NCBI GenBank assembly: GCA_035610365.1
Contig: CM069435.1
Span: 3,374,001-3,438,000 of the forward strand
Length of the DNA: 64,000 nt
Reading direction: 5' to 3'
From: Aquatica leii
Taxonomy: Eukaryota; Arthropoda; Insecta; Coleoptera; Lampyridae
Shown: positions 55,390-64,000 of the stretch, one piece after another
Layout: the number at the start of each line of letters is the position of its first letter
Numbering within the stretch: the stretch's first letter is position 1
Position numbers and translations under genes: made by a program
Notes under the pieces: generated by a model
Told to the model about the DNA's origin: nothing
Seen by the model: the letters and a program-made list of their open reading frames with translations, nothing else
The model's database searches: none

Positions 55390-56525
55390 GTATTGTCAGA
55401 TTATGTAAAAATAATGTTTATTCATCTAAAAAAATGTAGAAAATTAATTAAAATAAGTTTTAGTACAACAGTATTTGAACCAAATTCGTATCTTTTAATG
55501 TATTTTATATTGTTTCTTTTTAATCTTAAGGTACACGTTTTGGCGTTTACTGCAAAAAAGATGGCTTATGAAGTGCAAGTCACGACTTTTTGAGTTTTGT
55601 GCAACTTTATTAAATTAAGACTTTTAATGTAACTTTTGACATCTGAAAATTAATTTTTAAAGAAGGCATTTATTTTTTATTTGTTGGTTAACTTAGTATC
55701 CAATGTACAATTTTTGAAAAAACTTATAAAAAACCATTAAGAAAAATTAGAAAGTGTAAAAAGCTGTACTTGTTTTAAACAAAACGAAACGTTTTAGTAC
55801 CCCGATACATATTCGACTGAGTTTGTACTGCTTGAAAATAAAGTTTTCAGCAAAACATCGACATATAACATTCATAAAGGTAAAATCGCTGTTATATGTC
55901 CTTACATTATTCTATATGTAAAATCAAGTTTCTTTCAAAACTTGGTATCAAAGTTTTAGATATTTTCAACTTCTTCAATACACCCACCGGTGTAACCATA
56001 AAAATTAATTTCCTGCTCTTCACCTTAAAAATAAATAAAACTATTACAAAATAATATATATTTTTAATATCGTTATTAAATAATAAAAATAATCAATAGG
56101 GTAGAGGCGCCACTTATGGCCACTTTAAGAACTTTATAATTATTATTGCATTGAGAAAAATATTGAAATGGAAAAACACTTTTTTTCTTAATGTCACTTT
56201 ATGCTTCAAAATCTGCTCTTTTGGAAAATCAGTTGATATTAAAGATTAAATATAATTTAAAAATATTACAACGCTTTATATTTTGAACCATGAAATTCCC
56301 TACTTTTGGCCATCTGTTTCTATATTTGGCCATACATTTTCTCTACTTTTGGCCATTTAAAAATTATTGAAACGCAAAATACAATTTTTGCAAGTATAGG
56401 TACACGCCTACATATTTATTGAAATACAAAGCTGTAGATGAGACAAAAATAAATTACTGGTACAAATAGATAAGTAATATAAGAGAAAAGTTTATAAACA
56501 ACGGTTGTTACAATATTAAACTATA
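55390..56525. other. Spacer with TTTGGCCA repeats
   Basis: No coding signal. At 56117, 56305-56313, about 56326 and about 56348 there are copies of (TTT)TGGCCAT, three of them within 50 bp. They lie at the 3' side of the pogo/Tigger gene and may be its subterminal region. Confidence 0.4.
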
Positions 56526-56527
56526 TT

Positions 56528-58440
56528 TGTTCAGAAATATCTACTTGACCTGGAAAAATTGTATTGCACATTCTCCCCTTGTGTTCAACAGTGAGCTCGG
56601 GTAGTTTCCCTAAAATATCGCATTGATTTATGGTAGAAATGTCATTTTCTATAGGATAAAAAACAGTCTTCTCATCGTTGGCAGTCTTATAACATTGTAT
56701 TTCCTATTCTTCTGATGATAAAATTTCTAGAATTTTAGCCACATATCTATACGTTGTCGTCGATCTTTTACCAGTTAGCTTGAATCTTACAAGTACAAAA
56801 TCTCCCAAATTGAAATCTTTGGGTTCGAAGATTTCAATGTCTTCTTGTTTAAATATCGTGAAGTCAATATCGTCTCCACTGCTACCATTTTCCACCCAGT
56901 CCTCAAAGTCCTGTGAGGAAGAGCCTGAATCTATGTTTTGTTTTTGATGTTTTGTTGGCTTCTGTTTAAGTTTTTCGCTTTTTTTTAGCCATCATCTGTT
57001 TCTTACTGTTTCGAGCTTGTTTCCTTTCTTGCTTTTCCCGTTCCTTCTCCATTTTGAGCCTCTCGCATTCTTCGTGATACTCCACCCAATTATCAGATGT
57101 AATAACACTTAGTGTGTATTCTTCTTTTCTTTTCTTCTTTGAGTCAGTATCATTTTTCTTAGGATAAGGAAGTATATTATAAAATACTTTTGAACATATT
57201 GTTTTTTGAGCGAAGCAAATATTACGTGTTACTTGTTCTACCCTATCTGGACAAGATGTAGTAGCCAATGCAGTATTACTATCATTTGATGTGGCCGGAA
57301 CTTCTTTCGGTTTATCAACTGGGAGCATATCAGTTAAAATGCTAGCATCTAGAGGAGATACTGGAGGGGTTTGGAGATCATTTTTAAGTCCAGGATCCTT
57401 GCTCACTAACTTTGGTAGGCCTTCTGCATCACTTGCAATTTGATGCCAAACATTGTACAAACTGTTATCTTCAGTATTACCTTCCCATTCGTAGTTTCGT
57501 CTTTTTGTTTGCTTGAATTCATCTAGCAAAACCACATCAATCTTTGATTCTAGGTACTTCAAACAATCTGCAGCTGCTCCGTCAATATCTCGGGTTTGGT
57601 ATGTTTTGGGTTTCCTCAGAATAATTTGACTATAATCCACATTATTTAATGAAAAAGGATAAAGGCCTTTTGCTCTAAATCCTAATATTATATTTGATGT
57701 CATTTTTGGATCTTCAATCAACTGAGACAGTATCATGGGCAAATTTAATTTAGTGATCTCTTGACCATTGTTCTCTATCTTATATTTTCGCACAATATTC
57801 CTCTACTTTTTCTTTAAATCCGCAAACACAGCGACATCCAACGGTTGAAGGATGTGAGTAGCATTAGGGACCAGTGCTATTAATATTACTTCATTTTCTC
57901 TGCAGAACTTACTTAAGTGGAGAGTTAGATGAGATGCGTGCCCATCTAAAAAGATGATAACGGGTAACTCGATTTGAGACTCCTTAAGGTATGGTACAAA
58001 GACGTTGGAGAAGTATTCGTAGAAACATTCTGCAGTCATCCAGCCTTTTTCACTTTTGCCAATCCCCCAACCCTTAAGAGCTGCTTTATACACACCAGAT
58101 GAAATCCGGTCATATTTAAAGATTGTTACCGAAGAAACGAATTTTCCTGCTGCATTAACTGTGAACAGTGTTGTTACATTTTCCTTGTCTGATGATAGTC
58201 GTTCATCGTAGACATGTTTTCCTCGTAATCCAATAACAGTACCACTTTTTGGAGCTAAACAGAAACATGTTTCATTCTTATTAAAAATCTTGTGTGGATT
58301 TTCTAATACACTGGTGACATTAATTTTGCTTAAATTTGTTTGAATCTCGTCAAACCATTTGCGGATTTTCTCGTCAGTTACTGCACCTCTTCCACCGTGA
58401 ACGTATTCGGCTTTTTTTTGGGAAAGTTGTTTATGTAATT
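56528..58440 (-). pseudogene. pogo/Tigger-type DDE_1 transposase
   Basis: Open on the - strand from about 58440 (KKAEYVHGGRGAVTDEKI) to 57803, then 57793-56966 and 56895-56528. The core has HKIFNKNETCFCLAPKSG (first acidic site; Asn where NxDET has Asp), GWGIGKSEKGWMTAE, VIIFLDGHASHL (second Asp), LVPNATHILQPLDVAVF (third Asp, DV). A frameshift or stop near 57800 separates LKKK from RKYKIENNGQEIT. The C-terminal part is long and charged, with PPVSPLDASI; a TAG at about 56702 precedes a further in-frame CYKTANDEKTVFYP stretch. The N-terminal DNA-binding half is absent; a CCTTAG acceptor-like site sits at the 5' edge. Confidence 0.75.
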
Positions 58441-58444
58441 AAGT

Positions 58445-58765
58445 CTAAGGATATTTAATAAAAACACTTACACTAATTTATATAGTACTATTACTTGAAA
58501 GATAATGTCCGCGGATAACTTCTATTTATCTAAACACTGACATTTGTTTACATTAAAATCGCGCACTTTTTTAATTCGTTTTATTTAAGTTGACACGCGT
58601 TAATCGCTTATTTATTTAAGCTTGAATAATCTTCTTAACACTGCCGACTTCGAATTACTGAAATAACGAACTTATGATTTGTTTGTACCGCATTTATATA
58701 TTTTTGCCATTTTTCGAGAATCTTCTATATTCTTTCGTGAACGTTTTAGACGTGGATAAAAAGTT
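58445..58765. other. No recognisable feature
   Basis: The upstream side of the pogo gene. I looked for its helix-turn-helix exon on the - strand and saw no coding trace. Confidence 0.4.
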
Positions 58766-58767
58766 TA

Positions 58768-58942
58768 AAGGCCAATTTTACAATGATGGTATAGATGTCG
58801 CATAAGTTATACTCAGTTTAATTTTAAAATACTGCTATATTATTGGTTCTTGGTTTTATGCTAACCAATAATATGCCAGTATTTTAAAATTATACTAAGT
58901 ATTACTTGACTAAGGTTTATACCATGTTTGAAAAATCGACCC
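58768..58942. mobile_element. Foldback MITE, about 175 bp
   Basis: Long inverted arms around a loop of about 15 bp at 58847-58861. The inner arms match almost perfectly over about 43 bp (AATTTTAAAATACTG and TATTATTGGTT and their complements). The outer arms are less exact (ATGGTATA motifs at about 58786 and about 58918 complement). No coding capacity; parent family unknown. Confidence 0.75.
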
Positions 58943-58944
58943 TA

Positions 58945-60085
58945 AGTGTTAATAGCATTATCGAACTTGTAGACAAATGATTTCCCAGAGCAGTTACTAT
59001 GACGACAGGTATGAATAGCTTTTAAGAAACAGTGTTTCCTTGCCGTTTTGTGTACAACAACATAGATTTTGCTGCAGAGATAGTATTTGAACGAAATTTA
59101 TAACAGATTCTGTTACTTCCATCCGATTGTAACAGTCGTTTGAGTTTGTGCGTAATCTTTTGTGAAAGAGCAGGTACTTGAGTTTGTTTTATTCATTTTC
59201 TGTTCTTCAACACCATTAGAGTAATTTCGCATTAAGTTATTAAGATTGTTTCACATTTTATAAATTCATCTCTGTTATTTTGAGTTTTTAAGTAAGTTTG
59301 TGTATAATTATTTCATGTTTTTACATTGCTTAAACATCTACTTTTCTTATAACTAACGTAAAAATACGATTTTTACCAACTATTGTACTTATTTAACTTA
59401 TTTTATTAGTGAGAAAAATTACAAAAATAAAATATATTTTCTTCTGATCCAAATCAAGTCAAGCAAGTGACTTTTACTACTAAAGTTTTCTACAAGGTAT
59501 TTTCTGAGGTGATCGACAAATTTATAAAGTGCGTTTTAGGAATGATTCTAATCACAAAAGTTTTTATACATCATAGATCAATTCTCTTTTGTTTTTGAGA
59601 TATTGGCATACATCAGAATATATATCAGTTAATATAATTTGTACGTAAGATAAATAAACTATCTATTATAATTAAATTGACATTTTTTGATAAGCAAGAT
59701 AGTCGAAATTGAAGGTCAAAAATAAAACTCTCCAAATATGTGCTGCAACACAAAAATATCGTCGACGATTTCTTGGGAACATTGATAGCTCATCTATTCG
59801 TTTATCGCTTACAACTACTTGCACGAAAAAAAAACTTTTCCGTGCGCATAAATCTAATTATTGTCGGTATAAGACTATCTACTTATTAGTTAGACACGTG
59901 TTGGTGGATTTCTGCATTGGTGTCTCGTAGTGTTTTGCATCACGGACTTTTTCTCTTAGCTTTTGAGGTTCTGTTATGCAAAGCTCTTTCTATTTTTAAG
60001 ATAAACAAAAGGTCTTCAGGTTTGCTGCTGTTCTGTTAAAGTCTGAGTTTTTGCCTTTAGATGAGATAAGCGGTTAATTGGATAC
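58945..60085. other. No recognisable gene
   Basis: The open frame at 59709-59930 has no known motif. It lies just upstream of the piggyBac scrap and could be unrelated. Confidence 0.4.
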
Positions 60086-60089
60086 TATT

Positions 60090-60385
60090 TGCATTCGTAC
60101 GATGAGAGCTGATAAAATTAAAAATGTACTACGTTTAAGTACACTTCACTCTAACATAGTAATAGATAACTTAACGATGAAAAAATTAGAAACAGTACTG
60201 TATTATAATGAAATCAAAGGTGTAAGCCAAATACCAAGAAAATATTCCTGTCAAGCCAGTTCACGTAGATGGCCCATCCACTTTTTTATAACATACTGGA
60301 CCTTGCTGACGTTGATGTTGACGCAAGTGCCAAATTTTGAAATAGAAAGGAATCAAATCAAAAGAAACGTCTATAATATGTAACA
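60090..60385 (+). pseudogene. Second piggyBac-like transposase scrap
   Basis: The segment KNVLRLSTLHSNIVID, METVLYYNEIKG (read MKKLETVLYYNEIKG) and RKYSCQASSRRWPIHFFITY matches the C-terminal part of piggyBac-type transposases (LST.H, YN.TKGGVD..DQ, YS..R.TRRWP...F). The third catalytic Asp (in GGVD) is missing here: GVSQIP follows. It differs from the element at 49956-52021, so it is another family. Confidence 0.6.
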
Positions 60386-60389
60386 AATA

Positions 60390-60840
60390 CGTTTGTGGAA
60401 CTTGGGTTGGAATTGTCAAAAAATCTTTCATTTGTTTGATTCCATTTCATTGATAAACAGTGCAAAATAGGTGAAAGAAAGTAAAACTAATTGTTAGATG
60501 AAAGTATGTTAAGTTTGCGTAAACGCAAACGTAACCTTAGATTAAAAAATCTAATAGTTAAGAGTATGCTAAATAAGCCACAGGCAAAAATGTTTTCTGT
60601 GAAAAGAAATATGTGTTCTCTATTTATGTTCCAGGCAGCAAAATTTTTATGTATTTAGTGTTAATGTTTGCGTTTAATTAGACTGAGTTGCTATATACTT
60701 AAAAAATATAATTAAATTATATAATTGATCTAATCTATTAAAAAAAATTTAATAGTGACGACATTACAGCTTTTATATAAAAGTAGATACATATAAAAAT
60801 CTGTTGATAAAAATTTTTGTTTAAGCGACTATCGGTACAA
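60390..60840. other. Spacer upstream of astacin 4
   Basis: AT-rich. The upstream block shared by astacins 1-3 was not found here. Confidence 0.5.
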
Positions 60841-60849
60841 TTTTTTTTT

Positions 60850-60856
60850 AATATAA
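60850..60856 (+). promoter_or_regulatory. TATA-like box of astacin 4
   Basis: AATATAA followed by ACTGATTAAAACG, similar to the sequence after the TATA box of astacins 1 and 3. It is 27 bp before the ATG, against 43 bp in the others, so the leader is shorter. Confidence 0.5.
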
Positions 60857-60882
60857 ACTGATTAAAACGAGTACAATAAAAC

Positions 60883-61797
60883 ATGAAGTTTTCAATTGGT
60901 TTATTTGGAGCCTTTGCCGTTTTTGTTGTGGTGTACGTGGAATCTGTTCCGCTTCCTGAAAACGAACATAGCGAATCGGATAATATTATAATTGAAGATG
61001 ATATAATTTTATCACCTGGACAAAAAAATGGTGGAACTAACCCAAATTGGAGATGGCCAAATAACACAGTTCCGTATACAATTGCGGAAGATTATAGTAA
61101 GTTACTTATATTTTGCCAAATTTCGAATCAATGATTTTATTTCAGATGATACTCAAAGAGCAGTTTTTCAAAAAGCTTTAAGTATTTTTAACAAAACTTG
61201 TATAATAGTGCGTGAACGTAAAAGTACTGATAAAGACTATATATATTTTACGGTAAGTAACGACATCAAATGAATAATAATTTGTGAAATTCTAATTATT
61301 AGAAAGAAGTATCTGGATGTATGTCGATGGTTGGTTATCAAGGCGGTATGCAAAAAATCAATTTGTCAAAAAGTTGTATGATAGTTCCTACTGTTCAACA
61401 CGAATTTTTACACGCGCTTGGGTTTAACCACATGCAAAATAATCCCAATAGAGACCAGTACATTACGGTTCACTTAGAAAATGTTGAACTAAGTAAGGTT
61501 GTAAAAATTCTTAATTTTTTTTAATTTACATTAAATTGTAGAAGATCATAAGTTCTTTAGAATAGACAAAGACGTCACCGATTACGGTCTTCCATACGAT
61601 TACAGCAGTGTCATGCACTATACACGTACGGCATTGTCAAAAAATGGCAAAGATACTATGGTGCCAAAGGTAACAGTAAAAAAAACATGTTATTGAAATA
61701 CTGTAACGTTTTTTAGGACCCAACGGCAGTAATCGGAGAAGCTAAAAAAATGAGCGACATTGATATAGCTAAAGTACTGAAAATGTATAAATGCTAG
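60883..61797 (+). CDS. Astacin-type zinc metalloprotease 4 (secreted, divergent)
   Basis: Exons: 60883-61096, 61146-61252, 61303-61492, 61542-61669, 61717-61797; introns 47-50 bp, same phases as the others. The product is 239 residues. The signal peptide covers about MKFSIGLFGAFAVFVVVYVE. The propeptide has IIEDDIIL where the sisters have (V/F)EGDM: the switch Asp is kept and the preceding Gly is replaced. The zinc site is HEFLHALGFNH, with MQNNPNRDQY, and the Met-turn is SVMHY. The loop before the zinc helix is four to five residues shorter (KSCMIVPTVQ). It is the most diverged of the four and lacks the shared promoter block, so its expression may differ. Confidence 0.92.
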
Positions 61798-61799
61798 TA

Positions 61800-62145
61800 G
61801 AAGAGCTTTTTTTTAATTGTTATGACACATATGTTCTTGATTAACGAATTTAAATGAAATTTTTATGGGTTGAGACGGTACTACTTATAATACAATTGTT
61901 ACAATAAAACAGTTACATTTGATGTGATTTGAATATTGTTTTTTTTTTCAATTTCAAATTATATATAATAATACATACGAATCCCAATTCTGGTAAAACA
62001 GACCACTTTTTATATTACATATTTGTAACTAATTGTAAAATAAACTATATAAATATATATTATAATAATAAATACATATTAAAAATATGAAAACTATGCG
62101 AAGTAATAACATTCTGCTGAACTTTTATTGTTTATTATTTTGCAA
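61800..62145. other. Spacer downstream of astacin 4
   Basis: AT-rich, with AATAAAACAG near 61904 as a possible polyadenylation signal region. No other feature. Confidence 0.45.
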
Positions 62146-62685
62146 CGAATATACACAACGTTTCGATTGCTGTGGTATCTGCAATCGTCATCAGGTGAAT
62201 ACTAACAAACTTAGAAACTACTGAAGCTTATATACTAAAGACATGTTCGATGAAGCGTTCAAGCGTACAAAATCAACTTAGCGTAACAGATTAATTAACA
62301 AAATTACTTAGTGAAGTTTAAGTTGTTTTAGAGGTTTGATTAGTGGTTTCCATATGTTGCTTATCTCGACACTTGGCTGGCTGAAATTTTCTTTGTTGTT
62401 GTTGATGAATACCGCTTCTTTAAATTTCCGTTTGTACCAATGTTCCTTTCTGTGTATGATTTTTGCTTCCGACCATTTCATTCGATGTTGGTTATCCCAC
62501 GAATGTTGCGCAATGCCGGACTTAGAACTCTCCTCTCTGTGTGTGCGTCTGATGTTCTTTCAGTCTGATGTCAAGTGGTCTTTTGGTTTCCCCCACGTAT
62601 GACTTGCCCCATTCACATGGAACTTGGTAAATACAGTTTTGGGAATCTCGACTTGTTTGTAGCTTTGTGTTGGAAATTATACTAC
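62130..62685 (-). pseudogene. Inverted PLE arm with GIY-YIG domain
   Basis: On the - strand from about 62680: ISNTKLQTSRDSQNCIYQVP, CEWGKSYVGETKRPLDIRLK and EHQTHTQRGEF, followed in another frame by QHSWDNQHRMKWSEAK (about 62500-62460) and a run to about 62330. This is the GIY-YIG domain and C-terminal end of a PLE. It stands head to head with the forward PLE from about 62690, the same arrangement as in PLE-1. Confidence 0.75.
62150..62205 (-). ncRNA. Hammerhead ribozyme of a fourth PLE family
   Basis: On the - strand: CTGATGA (62194 to 62188), stem II GATTGC/GCAATC with an AGATACCACA loop, then GAAACGTTG. The cleavage triplet is GTT. Again one extra base lies between CTGATGA and stem II. 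Core intact; it lies downstream of the - strand GIY-YIG arm. Confidence 0.75.
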
Positions 62686-62689
62686 TAAT

Positions 62690-64000
62690 GGTGATCGAAT
62701 GGGCTAAACTAACACGAAACCAACAGAAAGCAGCTAACAACCAAAAGAATGCAAGGGGAACCATAGTCAACATATCGACACATTGACTATCTGCTACAGA
62801 AACGACTCCATTAGAGAAAGAGCTCAATTTTTCGATAACACCAAAACACGTGCCTATACTAGACATCATTGGGCCGTTGAGACAACACGTTTAAATCTAA
62901 CACAAGCAGAAGAATTTAAGTGGAAAATCAGAAGTGCTCTAGAGAAAAAAGAAAACAACACACCAACATCACTAAACATGAGGAAAAAGCTCTCACAAAT
63001 TTACGGAAAAACAAATGCATTAAAAGACTTCCAGCCGACAAAGGGGCCGCAACTGTTATCATGGACGCCACCACCTACGACCAAAAAATTGAAAACGTCG
63101 TAAATCAAGGGAATTACCGCAGACTGAAAAAATATCCGACAGCAAGCTTGGAGAGGAAGATCTATCAAGTCCTAAAACTCTACGAAATACATCTAACACC
63201 AAGGATGAGAACGATGCTAACACCACACTACAGCAAACCGCCGCATCTATATGGACTACCCAAGATACATAAAAACAACATGCCGCTTCGACCGATAACC
63301 AGCTCTCGTAATGGACCCACATACCAGCTATCCAGATTTCTACTACCAATTGTGCAACCACTACAGAAAAACGGCTCATCTTTTGTCAAAGACTCCAAAC
63401 ATTTCGTTGAGATTCTGAAAACAATAGAGCTACAACCACGGGATCAATTAGTCAGCTTCGACGTAGAAAGTCTTTATACTAATGTGCCAGTTGAAGAAGC
63501 ACTGAAAATCATCCAAACGAAACTCCGAGAATATGAAAAACTCCAGGAAAGAACCACGCTGCCGGTAGAAGGAATAATGAAGCTCCTAGAATGTTGCCTC
63601 AAGAACTCGTACGTTCAGGAGAAAGACAGATGCTTCACTCAAGACGAAGGACTACCAATGGGTTCATCTCTATCACCAGTAGTCGCCAACATCTGGTTTG
63701 AATCCCAGGCCATAGAGAAATCAAAATTCAAACCCAAAACATGGCTTAGATATGTTGACGATACGTTCATAATTTGGAACCACAGTAATCGGCAACTAGA
63801 CGTTTTTTTACAACATCTGAACAACATCAAACCATCTATCAAATTCACTATGGAAAAGGAAAAGGAGAACTCACTTCCTTTTTTAGACGTTCACGTAACA
63901 AAGAACAAGGGAATTATGGAAACGACTGTCTACAGGAAACCGACACAGATCCGTCGATATCTTAACTTTGAATCCAACCATTCCACATCACATTTTGTGA
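62690..64000 (+). mobile_element. Penelope-like element running off the right edge
   Basis: Forward PLE with its N-terminal region in broken frames at 62690-62970 and an open reverse transcriptase to the end of the window. The GIY-YIG part would lie beyond 64000; the inverted arm at 62130-62685 gives an idea of it. Confidence 0.85.
62920..64000 (+). CDS. PLE reverse transcriptase, partial (open at window end)
   Basis: One frame is open from 62920 to 64000, with the first Met at 63061. N-terminal similarity in the neighbouring frame (62783-62975, AEEFKWKIRSALEKKE) shows a frameshift at about 62945-62975. Motifs: KRLPADKGAATVIMD (63027-63070), LYGLPKIHKNNMPLRPITSS (about 63250-63305, the PLE signature), SFDVESLYTNVP (motif A, about 63455), DEGLPMGSSLSPVVAN (motif B, about 63640), WLRYVDDTFIIW (motif C, about 63745-63775), and SLPFLDVHVTK. 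All catalytic Asp are present. This is the best-preserved polymerase core in the window. Confidence 0.88.
   Translation, partial: MENQKCSREKRKQHTNITKHEEKALTNLRKNKCIKRLPADKGAATVIMDATTYDQKIENVVNQGNYRRLKKYPTASLERKIYQVLKLYEIHLTPRMRTMLTPHYSKPPHLYGLPKIHKNNMPLRPITSSRNGPTYQLSRFLLPIVQPLQKNGSSFVKDSKHFVEILKTIELQPRDQLVSFDVESLYTNVPVEEALKIIQTKLREYEKLQERTTLPVEGIMKLLECCLKNSYVQEKDRCFTQDEGLPMGSSLSPVVANIWFESQAIEKSKFKPKTWLRYVDDTFIIWNHSNRQLDVFLQHLNNIKPSIKFTMEKEKENSLPFLDVHVTKNKGIMETTVYRKPTQIRRYLNFESNHSTSHFV

Noticed and set aside
63059..63379. - strand frame opposite the PLE reverse transcriptase
   Set aside because: Shadow of the open + strand frame that carries all PLE motifs.
1..64000. Bacterial operons, CRISPR arrays, tRNA genes
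   Set aside because: No direct-repeat/spacer arrays or tRNA-like clover-leaf sequences were seen; gene structure with introns is eukaryotic.

Overview
The window is AT-rich nuclear DNA from an arthropod, most likely an insect and plausibly a beetle. The evidence is split genes with 43-51 bp GT-AG introns, four astacin metalloprotease genes, and an arthropod-type transposon load: CR1/Jockey-group, Jockey and RTE-like LINEs, Penelope-like elements (PLEs) with hammerhead ribozymes, BEL/Pao, Gypsy, piggyBac, Tc1, pogo/Tigger and Helitron relics. Beetle is an inference from the overall picture; no species is claimed. I found no tRNA, rRNA or CRISPR array.

Host genes. Four five-exon astacin genes lie head to tail on the + strand at 36823, 45618, 54470 and 60883. 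Each encodes a 239-243 residue secreted protease with HEFLHxxGFxH and a Met-turn. The first three share an upstream block and a TATA box exactly 43 bp from the ATG. A fifth copy of that upstream block at 21383-21492 has no gene after it. A small two-exon secreted-peptide gene lies on the - strand at 11899-12112, with its own TATA box.

Mobile DNA, left to right: a decayed element of the NHPD zinc-finger transposase family (about 640-3085); an RTE-like LINE endonuclease relic; a PLE with a 600 bp inverted repeat (3900-5925); a foldback MITE (6775-6966); a CR1/Jockey-group LINE (7640-11060); a pogo fragment; a Helitron relic (12790-13830); a second copy of the first PLE (13855-14580); then LINE and PLE fragments. 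From 21671 to 28190 is a three-layer nest on the - strand: a LINE holds a PLE, which holds a second CR1/Jockey-group LINE. A Tc1 relic follows. The second NHPD element (30346-35654) has about 120 bp TIRs and contains a purine-rich LINE. Between the astacin genes lie BEL/Pao (38560-43869), Jockey (46850-49830), piggyBac (49956-52021), a Gypsy integrase scrap, a PLE with hammerhead, a pogo/Tigger element (56528-58440) and a second piggyBac scrap. A PLE with an intact reverse transcriptase core runs off the right edge.

Most notable. (1) The NHPD family, usually annotated only as uncharacterized, shows the residue spacing of RAG1/Transib/CMC transposases (D-x18-C-x2-C, LHxxxG, HxxxxH before a late Glu) and has CACTGG-type TIRs with a 3 bp TTA flank. 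(2) At least four good hammerhead ribozyme cores and several decaying ones belong to different PLE families. (3) The orphan astacin promoter is a fossil of a lost gene copy. (4) The secreted-peptide gene is split and is missed by simple ORF calling.
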